A stretch of DNA of 64,000 nt from Benincasa hispida (lineage: Eukaryota > Streptophyta > Magnoliopsida > Cucurbitales > Cucurbitaceae), in contig NC_052357.1 of assembly GCF_009727055.1 (NCBI RefSeq), positions 5,645,589 through 5,709,588 of the forward strand, in the 5' to 3' direction. Below the pieces are notes generated by a model. It saw nothing but the letters and a program-made list of their open reading frames with translations. It made no database searches and was not told where the DNA came from. The translations under genes were made by a program, and so were the position numbers. Below are positions 1 through 12,432 of the stretch, one piece after another; positions within the stretch are counted from its first letter, which is position 1, and each line of letters opens with the position of its first letter.

Positions 1-1425
1 AGATTGAGTAGTAGAGAAGCAATAAGCAACAACAACGGCTTTTATAGAGTACTACTCCGGGTATGAGGAAATGATGGTTAGTCTTATCCCCATATATGTG
101 CATTCTGAAAAAAAAGCCAACTGGCGCCCTTGCATATGCAAAAGGGCGAGTGGTCACTTACAATGAAAATGTAAAGAAAGCAAGCTAACTACACTAATAC
201 AATACAGGATGTGAAAGTAAGCTAGAAAGGGGTTGGATTGGGCATGCGGCCATGGGCAACAGGCCCTGGACAAGCATGACCGTTACACTCGGCACCAATA
301 CCAACGAAATCGAGTGCAAACTCCCATAAAACCAGTTAACAATGCTCAATTATTTAACTATAATCCCCAAGTATGAGGTATTCTGTAGACCGTTAACTTA
401 AATACCTCCAACCTTAGACAGGATTATATATTGGAGTTTGTAACTGTGTTTTATAAAATAACGATCTATTTTAACTATTAAAACAAATGGTTAACCTACG
501 TGAGCATGCAACTTATCTTTGTTATGGATTTTAATGTCTAATCCAATTACATAAAAACTTATAAAATAATAGCCATGTTTTGCATCTATAACATACATCA
601 AAAGCATTCAAACTTTAATATAACACTTATATTAAACTTTAGAAAACCTAAACATGCATACTATATATTATAACTCTTTATAACATATATCTAATGTATG
701 TAACATGCTTCCCATGGTGGGATTTTATATATGCATGGCCTAAAAAATATGCACATACATGTTTCACTTTAAATATAACATACATCACATGCATAAATAT
801 TTAAACAACATTGATATGGTTCAACTTTGGCATCCTAAGCAAGTAATAATAACTAATTATTACAAAAACTGCTCCAAAACGGTTCTAGACTGTCCAAACT
901 AGACCCAAACCGCCCGAATCGGCTCTCCAAGGCTTCAAATGAGGTTAAACCAAACCAAAAGGGGCTGAACTAGACTCCATGGTGTTTAAATCGGACCAAA
1001 GAAGAACCAAACCAGTCGAACCAATTTTCATTCGAGTGAACTAGCTCACAAACGCGTGAAACTTCCTGGGTTGGCAAGAGCAACATTGCAACACTTCATC
1101 CCAGCGTTGCAATGCCATGGGCTTCATCAAGAGCAGCGTTGCAACGCTGGCTGGCAATGGCTTCTTCTTCCAGTTTTTGCTGCTGATCACGCTTGCTTCA
1201 AACTTCAATTACAGCCTAAATTCTACACTATTGGCCCCAATAAAATTAAGACTCTATAGCACACATATAAGCTCATCAATATAGAGCCAATTACAAATTT
1301 AACAATTGAATAAAAAAGAAATCTAATGTCAAAGTTGAATTTCAACCATATCAGTCAACCAAACATGCATCCATAGAAATTCACCCACCAAACTCAAATT
1401 AATGTTAATTTAATGCATAAATCAC
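1..1425 (-). mobile_element. Copia element K, 5' leader (partial, runs off window)
   Basis: This stretch lies just downstream (element sense, minus strand) of a primer-binding site and 5' LTR, so it should be the untranslated leader of a Ty1/copia element whose coding part is left of the window. It resembles the leader of copia element F near 55500-56600: both carry the same succession of AT-rich blocks with 'gagcatgca' and 'tataacat' motifs followed by a patch rich in 'accaaaccgg'-like words. No convincing protein is encoded. The short frame at 1056-1259 has no recognisable motif. Confidence 0.5.
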
Positions 1426-1437
1426 GCTCTAATACCA
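1426..1437 (-). other. Primer-binding site of element K (initiator tRNA-Met type)
   Basis: On the minus strand this reads TGGTATTAGAGC, one base off the plant copia PBS TGGTATCAGAGC that pairs with the 3' end of initiator tRNA-Met. It sits two bases inside the LTR end (minus ...TATCA), the expected spacing. Confidence 0.75.
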
Positions 1438-2327
1438 ATTGATAGAACACACAAGCATGCATCGGAAGAAATCAGGATCAATAAACACTTGAATTACACT
1501 TAATTTGAGTTCTAAAAGCATGCAAGATAACAACTTAACAAAGAAGAGAGTTTCAGAACTTATACCTTTGATTAAATCTCTCAAGTCCAAGCTGCTCTCC
1601 ATAAAATTGACCTTCAATTCAACAGTAGACCACCAAATAGTGTCTTCTATACTATTCTTAGCCTTGAATTTGAGTGGTGGAACTCATAATTCAAGTCAAT
1701 TGAGTGAGGGATATGGAAAGGGTTTGAGAGAGAGACAGTTTCTACAGAATTTCTTCAAATTCCAGCAGCCTTCTTCTTCAATCCCATAAATTGGAAACTT
1801 TTATATATCTAATACATGCAAGCACTATGTGTATCAGCCATTGCCAGTTTAAATGGCAATGAGAATGTGGGTTAGGTGTTTGGATTGAGATGAAGACACT
1901 AAAACATCTAAAAAATTGGTTGTTTCCACTATCTCAATTTTATTTTTCAAATTCCATTTACTAAATTATATTTAATTATTTTTCAGTTTCCATTATATGC
2001 AATTAAATTAAATATAATGCAAAAATTCAATTTCTCAAATTGAAATTGATTTAATTTAAATAATTAATTAAACAAATTTAATTAATTAAACACACATTTC
2101 ATATATGAATCATATTCATGTAATTTAATATTTAAATCAATATTTAAATATTTTAAACTCTCCAATTTTGTTTAATTTCAACAAAATCCAACGTTAATTA
2201 TATCAACTATAACTATTCAAACCTTAATTTGAAATTGAACATTTCAAATTCAAACCCTAATTGAAAATTTGAACACTTCAAATTGTAATCCTGAAATTCA
2301 ATTTGAACAATTCAAATTGAAAACTAG

Positions 2328-5094
2328 AGCAACACATATGTACAGACATTTACAGAATAAACACCTAAAACTTCTCTCTAGACTTTGGACTTTTAACTAG
2401 AGTCTTGAGTGGCAGAGTAAGGTGACAACTAACCTCTGGGGAGATGACCACTACCTGGGAAAAGAAAAACATTTGAAAGAATGAGTTACTCGCCCAGTGA
2501 GTGACTTAATAAAAACATAAATCTAATGCTTAAACTGAAAGCTCGAAAACATAATACTAGAACTAAAATATGTCAAGCAAACGTGTATATAAAACTTTTA
2601 AAACCATTGTATCTGAAAACATAGCTAAACTGATTCCCGGTTGAGAGAGAACCCTCGTGGTTCAATCTCAACGTCGGATATCATTTTCAAGATAGAACCC
2701 TTTTGTTCAGTCTCTCAAACATAAGCCTGGGCTGGGGTGAGAACCCTTTTATTCAACACCTTTTAGCCAACGCTAGGAAAGAACCCTTTTGGAACTAACT
2801 GAATCTTAGTTGAGAATGAACATCCATCGCTCTAATTCCCAACATCAAACCATGGCCAGAAGAGACCCCTACTTCGACCTTTTCATACTGAATGGCTAGA
2901 GAGACCCCTACGTCGATCTCTTTATTGAACTACCTACGTGCACGTGGAGTTTTCTAAGTACCGTCAATACCTTAGGTACATTTACTTAGATACCTTCCTT
3001 ACCTTCAGTATCCAGCTCACTTAAGCTATCAAGTTCTCAAAGAGCATTAAAAAGAATAGTTTTCAAATATAGCATAGAAATCTCTTTAGGATACCTTCCC
3101 TACCTTCAGTATCTTTTTTTTTATTGTGTTTAGGAATACCAACACATATACTTTGATAACCTTAGGTATTTAAAACATAGAACATCAAGCTTCATTCAAC
3201 CTTAGCTTTAACCCTAACGCATGCTCAACAACATTAAGAACACATATGCTTTAAAACATAATACAAATACTTGTAACATAAACATGTCATAGAATTTCCT
3301 TTTGAAAACTACCATGGTTCAACCATTGTACCAAAGCATATTTCATAAACTTTGTAACTAGCATGCGTTTATAAACTTTAGAGAAATGCGTTGCTTGGAA
3401 CTTCTTATAAAATAACCAACATAAAGGTAACTGTCAATAAAGCATTGATTATTAAAATATTTATAAATCATTTATAGTCACTCACAGATCATTGGGGCTC
3501 TTAAACGGTTTATATGCCTCTCCTAAATTTTCTCGGTCTGAAAGGACATAATCCTCGATTAGATTTCTTAGAATTCTCAGAAAAAAGCTTCAGGTAGCTC
3601 ACTTATTGATGAAACTTTCACCAACAAAACAGCATTACTAGTAAGATGATCATCATGAGCGAGATCACCCTCATGAGCGAGATTTACCACTTCTAGCGAG
3701 ATCTTCATCCTTAGCGAGATCCTCCTCTTGCTTATCTCTCACTTGCTCTCGCTCATTTTCTTATCTCTCGCTTGCTCTCGATCACTGTGGTGAGCTGCCT
3801 GCTTAATCTTCCCAAGCAGCTACCTGCTTATGCACCGATTCCTTGTTCCAACTTCAAAAATTCATAACTCAAAATCCAGAACTCTTTTTAAGAAACTTCC
3901 TTCTACAAGCTTGTTTAGAATTGAGTAACTTTATTACCTTCAAAATATCAGCCGAAAATTCCTTGTAGTTTGTCCTAGAGCTTCCAATCTTCACTCCGAA
4001 CTCTGATTAATTCGAGAATCTGCCCCTTCAGCAAATTCTTCACTTTTTGCTATTCTCCATGTGAGATCTTTCTTCGGCAAAACAATCTCAAAAACTAGAT
4101 TCTCCCAACTTTCAAACGGCACCAATCTCACTTAATTTGCTCAAGTCATTTTCCAAAACCGAGCTTCTGAAGTTCCTCTCTCTTTTATACTTCCTTCCAC
4201 CTCCCCTGTTCAAGGGTTAAACTGCCACCTCATCCAACACTTAGTGCTTCTGGCTAATTCTCATTAGTGAGTTTCTTCAATTAATTTATTTTTCCCTTCC
4301 CTTCCTTCATAACCTACGTTAGGCCTTTGCCTCATAATATAAATTTAGCGTGCATCACATACTCCATCGTCTAACGCCCAACGCCTATCGTCTAGTGCCC
4401 AACGTCTATCGTTTAGTGCCCTGCGCCTATCGTCTAACGCCCAGCGTCTATCGTCTAACTCAATCGTTTAGCAAACGATCTCGCTCTCAGCAATCTCGCG
4501 CATAGACTATCGCTTAGCTACTACACGCATCGTTTACCTCCGTCATTTAGCACTGATGCCTTAACATCTAAGGCATCCTCTAATCGTTTGCGTCATCACC
4601 CAGCCTTGCCTATACGATCGCCTACCTCATCGTGTAGTTCCCTGTTCTGCTATACTATCGTCCAGCGCCCGCCTACACGATCGCCTATCTCATCGTGTAG
4701 CGCCGCACACTTACTATACGATCATCTGCCCCATCACCTTGCGCTCAGCATCTCGCTTTCTCCACTCTCGCTCACGCATACCCAACACACGAGCAACTCT
4801 TGGCAACGCCTCTTGCCAATACTTCGGCCAATCATGCGTCCAACCTTACAAATGCATGGTTGCCTTCTCATATTATGCGTTAATGTCTCCTATAACTTAA
4901 TGCATGGGTCCTTTTTGACCTTACACTAGGTAAATTTTCACTTGTTATATTATCTAAAACTCACCCTTGACTAAGTATTTCTAACACTTAGAATTTTCTT
5001 CCTCCATCGGCCTACTTTCTTTACCTCATTTCATAATTTTACTTAACACGCTTGTTACTTACTTATGTAGGAAAAATGGAGTACGGGGTTTACA
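2328..5094 (-). mobile_element. Insertion G: about 2.8 kb LTR-like element inside K's LTR
   Basis: K's LTR breaks off at ACTAG (2323-2327) and resumes at ACTAG (5094-5098), giving a 4-5 bp target duplication. With a CTAG duplication the insert reads TG...CT on the minus strand, a non-canonical LTR end pair known in plants; with ACTAG it reads GT...CT. The interior has no long coding frame but has short-unit repeats near 2640-2900 ('gaaccctttt' words), 3650-3780 ('gcgagatc' words) and 4360-4560. It is most likely a solo LTR of a gypsy-type family, though the family is not identified. Confidence 0.6.
4361..4570. repeat. Degenerate short tandem repeat (unit about 20 bp)
   Basis: Successive variants of 'cgtctaacgcccaacgccta' recur with point changes (taacg/tagtg, aacg/tgcg). 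The patch is much GC-richer than its surroundings and lies within insertion G. The 113-residue frame at 4588-4929 just downstream continues the same low-complexity style and is not taken as a gene. Confidence 0.7.
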
Positions 5095-6126
5095 CTAGTA
5101 GAGGGACCTTATGGACCTACAGATCATGAGCTCCAACGATTTGAGATTAGTTGGCTAAACTCTTTAGACCAAACTAATCAATGTTCATTAACTACCGAGG
5201 CACACCGCTATAACTCGATAGTTGCACTCTCCTCACTGTAGATATATTTTTGTCCACTTGATTTAACTATAATTAGTAAGTTGACCCTTCACAGGTTATT
5301 CGTAATAACGGTTGGGTCAAATGTTGTTCTACCTCCAAAATTACATCTTGTTCCTTAAGTTCCATTGATGCTCTAATGAATTATTGTTTTGTGATCCAAT
5401 CATTAAACCGAATCCTTCTCGGGTCAATGAGATGGTGAGGCCCCTTGTTCAAGACATGGATTCAGTCCTTAAGAGAATAACCTTTTTCCTATCCCTAATT
5501 TGGGTAGGTATAAATTCTGTCTTGCACCCTATGTCTCCAACTATCTACCCGGTCTAACCCTTGAAATGGGAGGCTTATTGAGCCGCCACTGTTGAGTCAA
5601 CCATCATCTATGCAAATCTAAAGATAATTCTAAATAAACAGGAGTTCACAGTTAGCTTAGGATTAAGGTCGAGTTACATAGGTCATCTATTCGAAATAGT
5701 CAATCTTAAACAGTAAACAACGTTACAAAGTAAGAGTCACTTATTTCTTGATCCGATCTTATGCAAACTCATTACATAGACACTCCCACTTTTCATGTCT
5801 CCACATGAACGATTCAGGATCACATCGTTTATACTATCTACAAAACGGGCAGCATCTGATAGTGTTACCAAAATAAAATACACAACATTATTCATATACT
5901 ATAGACCGTTTTGTCTATTTACTCGAACTTGATCCAACTTTATGTCTCCACATAAAGTTCAAGTATTCATATAATAGCCATGGATCTTAGTTTATTGGAT
6001 TAATCTTTATAAGTGCAATTTACATATTCAACAATAATTTTATTGAATAAATGTCAATAACATCTTATTGATAATAGAAAATGTTTAACATTATAAATTG
6101 CGAGTTTTAGAACATACAACCCAACA

Positions 6127-7374
6127 TAAAATGCATTAATAAAGTGGGCTAAGTGTTGAAGTTTGGATAAATCCACTATCACGACATGAAATTGAATAAA
6201 TCCACTCTCAAATTAATTTTTATTTTTTAATTATATTAAAACTAAATTAAATATAATTTAAATTGAATTTCTGAAAATTAAAAATTAATTAATTAATTAA
6301 ATAACAATAATTTAGTGTCATATTAAATTAATAAAACACATAATTCAAACATGTATCCTATTCATGTAATCAATATTTAAATCATTATTTAAATATATTT
6401 AACTCTCCAAATATGTTTAATTTCAATAAATTAAACGTTAATTATATCGAATATAATTATCAAAATCCTAAAATTGAATTTGAACATTTTCAATCAAAAC
6501 CCTAAAATTGATTAAACATTTCAAATTCACTCAATATTTTAATCCAAAATTTAATTTTTTACGAGCTAGTAGAGGGACCTTATGGACCTACAACAATTTG
6601 AGATTAATTGGTTAAACTCTTTAATCTGAATTAATCAATATTCGTTAACTAGCTAGACATACCATTATAGCTTGATAGTTGCACTCTCTTTACTATAGAT
6701 ATATTTCTGTCCACTTGATTCGATCCTTTGTAGGTCATTCATATTTACAGCTAGGTCAAAATTATCGTTTTACCCCTGTAAATACATCTCGCTCCTTAAG
6801 TCACCACTGATAACCTCTCTGAAATGGGAGGCTTATTGAGCAGTGTTGTTGAACTACTCTCACCTTTGTAGACCAAAGGCTAATCCCGATTAAACATGAG
6901 TTCATAGTTAGGTCAGGATTAAGATCGAGTTACCCTAGATCATCGAATTGAAATAGTCAATTACAACAGTAAATGGTCATTATAAAGAAAAGTAGCTATT
7001 TCGCGGTCCAGTCTTATGCAATCTTTTGCATAGGATGCCCCCACTCGCATATCTCCACATGAAAAATTTCGGGATCACATCGTTTGTATCAGTATACAAA
7101 ATGGGTTGCATCCATAATGTCCCCAAGATGAGGTACCCAATCTCATCCATATACTTATAAACCTTTTAGGCTATAGACTATTACTTGATCCTCTTTTATG
7201 TCTCTACATAAAGTTAAAGTATTCATACAATAGTCATGGATTCGTTTATTAGATTTTATAATAAAGTGCAATTTCAATAACATTTTTATCAAATGAAGTC
7301 TCAATAATACTTTTATTGCAAAATAGAATATGTTTCATATATTACAAACTACGAGTTTTAGGACACTCCCAACA
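6127..7374 (-). repeat. LTR H fragment (copia, same LTR superfamily as K and F)
   Basis: In element sense it starts TGTTGGGAGTGTCC at 7374 and runs about 1.25 kb before K interrupts it; the remainder would lie beyond the left edge. It repeats the order of conserved blocks seen in K (7000-7350 matches 5760-6120; 6560-6760 matches 5090-5260). It is inserted in the gag frame of copia element L. Confidence 0.7.
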
Positions 7375-7725
7375 CTAACATGGGTGTTTCATCTTGATAC
7401 TTCAATGCATCATTTGTTTAATCAAAAACATTTTATTATTACGAGTTTTAGAGGCATAGAGCGACTCAAGCTTGTTCCACATAGTCCGCGCATGAGCTTC
7501 TTCAAGAATATGGTTTAGAAAATTATCTTATGCCCAAAGTCCCATAATCCCACACATTTTCTTATGACCTAATTCTCATTCCTTATCTGTTTTTTCGACA
7601 GGTTTCACTTCAGGAAAAATTGGAAGATGCAAATCATTCACATATAAAATATCTTCCATCTTTCTTTTCCAAACTTGATAATTTGACCCATTAAGGGTAA
7701 CCATCTTAGCTGAACTAGTATCCAT
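7375..7725 (-). pseudogene. Copia gag N-terminal fragment (element L)
   Basis: The minus strand from the ATG at 7723-7725 reads a copia gag start: MDTSSAKMVTLNG, then SNYQVWKRKMEDILYVNDLH, and later HARTMWNKLESLYASKT and MFLIKQMMH. This is the usual copia gag order (NY..W substrate-binding-like start, then LW..LE..Y). The frame is broken by a TGA after about 45 codons and a TAA some 20 codons later, and LTR H cuts it at 7374. It is a decayed fragment with no likely product. The start is fixed by the PBS and LTR 40-55 bp upstream. Confidence 0.8.
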
Positions 7726-7762
7726 TATTCAACACAAGACAATGACAATTAAATTAAGCAAC

Positions 7763-7774
7763 GCTCTGATACCA
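7763..7774 (-). other. Primer-binding site of copia element L
   Basis: On the minus strand this is the exact plant copia PBS TGGTATCAGAGC, complementary to initiator tRNA-Met. It lies three bases inside the LTR end at 7778 and just upstream of the gag ATG. Confidence 0.85.
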
Positions 7775-7777
7775 CTT

Positions 7778-8396
7778 TGTGGGATAAATATTATATTTTT
7801 GGATCAATCATCCCACTCTATGGTGAATCTAATAAAATACTAATCAACTATAAACAACAAAATAATCAAGTAAGGACACAAGGTTTTTTTAATGTGGAAA
7901 ACTCCTCTCAATGTGAGGAGTAAAAAACCACGGACTGAAGTCAAGACTCCACTATAATCAATAATCAGTACAATAAAGTTCTCCTTAGTCGCAACTAGAG
8001 ACATACACAAATTATATCTCAAGATTAACAATCTCGGCAACAAACGACAATAATAATAAAGAAGACAATAGAAAGATCTCACAATAAGTGGTAAACAACT
8101 ATCTACTAGAATCTGATTGTAGATAGCTCCAAACAAAATCTCTACCTTCCAGATTGAAGATCCTAGTGTTAAGAATATGCTGTCAAAATTTCAGCTCAAT
8201 AATGGATTGACCCTCAAACGGCTAAAAAACGGAGCTAAATGGAAATCCCTCTTTTCTCTAATTTTCCTCTATCATTTTTTCTCCTTGGTCCGCGTGTGAT
8301 TTTTCAACCGACTACTGCTGGTTATTTTCAAAATAACCTAATGCCCGCTTAATGGGCCTTAACGGGCTTTTCACTAAAAAGTGAAATAACCCAACA
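7778..8396 (-). repeat. 5' LTR of copia element L (619 bp)
   Basis: Minus-strand TGTTGGGTTATTTCAC at 8396 and ...TATCCCACA at 7778 give canonical TG...CA ends, adjacent to a perfect PBS. The outer flank is CTATA, which would be half of the target duplication; the other copy is outside the window. The 98-residue frame inside it has no known motif. Confidence 0.8.
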
Positions 8397-11300
8397 CTAT
8401 ATATTTCCGTATTAATTTAGGCATCAAAGCGTGGTAGGCTCGACATCACACCGATTTGAGAAACTTTCATGCAGATCAACTTGGATAGCAAAACCAGATT
8501 AAAAGAAGTAGGTCGACGTACAAGTCCACGACAAACCCACGATGACGATGAACACGTTATCGCGCCAATAATTTCTATTTGTTAGACTTTCTACAAATTT
8601 TCGAAGCCACAAAATGTGAGGAGTGTCCAAGTTTAACTTTTGATTAAACGAAGAGGGAGCTTGAGTTTGTACTGGTTGAGTTGCATAGTCCCCACCACCA
8701 AATTCAGATGGTTTCTTTTGAGATGTTCAAATATTGGAAGCTAATTGGGGGGAGGAGAGACAGGCAAAGACTCAAAGGAGAAGAATGATGGTTTTGGGAC
8801 CAGTTTTGTTTCTGATGGCAATCAATGTGGCCCACAGCTCCATTATGATGAACCACATTGTCCTACCATGCGCAATTTTTTCACCTTACGTTGGGCTCCA
8901 CCTCACACAATCTAGCCAAATTGAGCAGGTTCTCAACCAAGTACTATTCTTCTCATAATTTTACATATAATACAAAAATTGACAAACAAATATTTCTTGC
9001 CCCCACTATAAATCAAATCTGCCTCCATACTTAAACATTGTCAATCCCGTTGTGAGATCAGAACAGTGAGACTTACGCTTAGAGAAGAAAGAATCAAACC
9101 CCAAGTTCAAACTTCAAACATGTGGTATATGAATTATGTTTTGATTGATTAAATGAGTTTTACAAAAGAAAACGTAGGTATTTTGCAGTTGTGGTGATAT
9201 AGTACATCTGTTTTTTTTTTTTTTAATGGAATAGTACATCTGTTTAAACATGAAGATTATAGTCTTTCCTCCCACCTTCCTACCCCACATTTGTTATACT
9301 AGAAATTGAAAAGAAAGAAAGAAAGAGGGAAAAAAAGAGGCTTTTCCCTTCCCTAATTGAATGTATGCCCAATCACATTCACAAGTGATACATCTGAAGA
9401 GGTGAGCTAAAGGGAAAGTATCCTTGGGCTTTGAGAGTGCATTCTAATTTATAGGTTTGGTTGTAAATGGTACATTGGAATAGCTTGCACTCTCTCCCAT
9501 CATGTGCAAGTTTTAGGAGACTTGGTTACCTGTCCTACGTCAATTCATATCTAAAGATTAATTTTTCAATTCCTAGCTGGAAATTTTTCTAAGAGCTTTT
9601 TAAAGAGGAGATTTAATGTAAAAGCATCACTTGAGAGTATTTCACTCTTGATCTCGAATATTTTAATTGGTTATGATTGTTTGGAAGTAGTCATTTAAAT
9701 GATGGTGCATTCTATATTTTCGAGACTAGAATGAGTTGGGGATCTGGAAGTTGTTGCCTTCTCTCATGTCCGACATAGTTCAAATGAGCTAGCTCATTAT
9801 GTTGTGTGTAAAGCTTTGGAGGAATCGAGAGTGTATCATCCTTCAGACTCTTTTTTCAGAATGGTTTACATTACTTTTAACTTGAGATGTTATCTTGTAG
9901 TTTGTTTAGAATGTTGTCTTTTGAGTTGTTTGTCTAAAGAAAATAAAATCAAACTTCTCAACTCTACGAAGAAGACTAACTGATTGAGCTTTCAATAAGA
10001 TATTTAATTTCAAGTACACCTTGGTTGTCTCGTACAACTGAAGATTCGTGGGGCTGCCTTTATTCTTGTAGTTCTTTAAGATTAACAACATTGAATTTCC
10101 TCCCCAAGTTATCTCCAGTCTTAGCCACCCAATTCGTTTCTCCAATATTTGTTATATACTTCAATGTTTGTGATTTGAAAAGTCACACAACACCGTACCA
10201 AACTATTAATCAACTGGCAATGGCTTAAAAGTTAAGACCCCCACGTCTCTCAAGTTAACAGTCTTTAATGAAATCCCATCTATAACATTCTTGTTTGAGA
10301 TTTTTAAAAATAACAATGATTATTATTATAATTACATCTCTGATACGTTTGTAAATATTTAAATTTTTGTTCCTAAGGCTTGATAGAATCTACGATGGTA
10401 GGATTCTTTTAAATATAATTTTCTCTCCTAATCTTGTTTTCACACCCGGTGGGCTACGTTGATCTCGGAAACCAAAGCTAACAAAAACTTCAACAACCGT
10501 CAAAGGGATGGTATAAATTATAGGAAAATGTTGTAATTTTGTCACGAGGAAGGCAGATTCTTTCATGGGACTTTCTGTTGTGAATGTGGTATAAAATTAT
10601 TGAATAAAAATCTAAATGTGCTCGGGCATCTTGGTAAGAGTGCTGTGTTTGTCTGTTTGGTTAAAATGACACCTAATTTACTTTCCCCCATGACGATGCA
10701 ATTGCGATGAACCTACCCTAGAAGCACCAGAGAACATAATTTTTTATAGTATTCATTAGAATTTTGCCTTTTTAGGTATAGGGTTTATCAATATCTATAT
10801 GTACATGTACTCATTGATATACTTTTCAAAGTATTTTTCAACTGGTAGGTACTTTTTCAAGAGGAAAAGAATCCCTATTATTTTAAAAGTTTCACTTAAT
10901 TTTTCATAAATATTATAACTGATTGACGATGAATTATGTTACACTGATAATTCAATTGATTAAAACATATTTTCGATTTAAGAGGCTAGAGGCTTGAATT
11001 TTTTTAATAATGTTGGATATATAAAATTAAAACTCTGATTTTCATGAGAGCAAAAGCACTTCCAATTACCTTTACGTTAAACTCATTTCATATTTTATCA
11101 TTTTTCATTCGATAATAAATTTTTAAAAATAACATACACATTCACCAATGAAGGATAACTTAATTTTCAAACATTATTTCTCCATGATGGACTAATGCAA
11201 AACATATCTTTTAGCCTCCTAAAATTTAACATTGTTTTTTTTTTTCCTTCTGTTAAAATGGTAAACTTGTTTCATTATTCGTTTCTTTCAACTTTTTTAA

Positions 11301-12126
11301 GACGCCAATTAACCCATTTTTTAAAACAAAAATACTGTAAGAAATTATGTTTTTTTTTCTTTAAATATAAACAAAGTTTAAAAAGTACTTGTTTTAGAAA
11401 AATATTTCACACAAACAAATAAATTTTAAATGAATCAGCTTTGTTTTTTAAAAGTAGAAAACTAAAAAGTTGGCATTATTTGATAACTATTGGATTTTTA
11501 TTTTTAAAAATTATGTTTGTTTAAAACCATTTCTTGAAATTTGGTTCTAAAAGTTAAAAACAAAATAACCATCAATCCCTCACTATCAAACCTGGCTTCA
11601 AACTGTAGTTTTTAAATTTTATTTTAATATTTTGGACTAATCAAAGGGGGAAAAAAGTTAAATTACAAATTTAATGGTTGAATTTTAAGGTTTATGTTTG
11701 TCTATTTGATCTCTAACTTTTAAATGTGTCTAATAAATCTCTAAACTTTATTTTTTTTCTCCAATAGGCATCTAAACTTTCAATTTCATGTCAAGTAAAT
11801 ACGTAAATTGTAAAAAATATCAAAGTTTAGAAATTATATTCATAGTTTCAAAATGCTAAATAGACACAAATTCAAAACTTCATGAATTAAAATTGTAATT
11901 GTAATATAAAGAACTTGCCTGAGTGAAGAAAATCAGATACCTCGATCTCTAGAGCCTTGAATTCAAAATTTTAAATTTTTATTCTTTTGGGAGTGGGCGC
12001 ACTCAAAATTTCAACTTGAAGAAGTATAGGGGTATGGTGATGGAATGGAGTTCCTACTTTTTGACCATTTTTTGCCAACTAATTTCCACTAAATTCCAAG
12101 GAATAGAGCACTAGAGTACTTTCCAT
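8397..12126. other. Intergenic region, no gene recognised
   Basis: About 3.7 kb between copia element L and the subtilase. It is AT-rich with homopolymer runs (near 9210, 11235, 11350), a GA-rich patch near 9310-9340 and a stretch near 11690-11900 of the 'ctaaactttt / aaatctct' type seen again near 20810-21170 and 27300-27700, so probably dispersed repeat relics. Frames up to 79 codons occur but show no motif, coding bias or splice pattern. The last few hundred bases should include the subtilase promoter; I could not pick a TATA box with confidence. Confidence 0.5.
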
Positions 12127-12432
12127 TTGCAAATAAATTTTTACCAAAACCCCCATCTAAAATCAGGAGAGAGCCAGAGTCCAACAACGCTCTGCCCGCC
12201 TCTTCAAACTTACTGCACTCTACGCGTTTTATTACTACATTTGTTGCCTCTCACGCACTCCCACTACACTACACTCCACATCCCCACGCATCTCTCTACA
12301 CGCACTTCCTTTTTAAAGTTTTCTTTCACTGGCAGTGACAGAGCATCCATCGGCAGACCATTGCCAGACCTCCTCCTCCTCCTCCTCCATTACCAAAACC
12401 CCTTCACTTTACTTCTCTTTCTGTTCTCACTC

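Larger units (their letters stand above)
1440..6126 (-). repeat. 5' LTR of copia element K, split by insertion G
   Basis: In element sense the LTR starts TGTTGGGTTG at 6126 and ends ...TATCA at 1440. Removing insertion G (2328-5094) leaves about 1.9 kb, matching the LTR of related element F (1961 bp). Shared blocks include the 'gagctagtagagggacc' word, the 'tatatctacagtg' block and the 'cgagttttaggacat'-like start. It is inserted in LTR H, whose sequence resumes at 6127. Confidence 0.75.

Noticed and set aside
4361..4570. CRISPR-like array
   Set aside because: Units drift continuously with no constant repeats and unique spacers, and this is plant nuclear DNA.
4588..4929. 113-codon frame as a small gene
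   Set aside because: Lies in and next to a low-complexity tandem repeat inside an LTR-like insertion.
12127..12432. N-terminal extension of the subtilase
   Set aside because: No ATG in that frame before 12433, and the signal peptide begins there.
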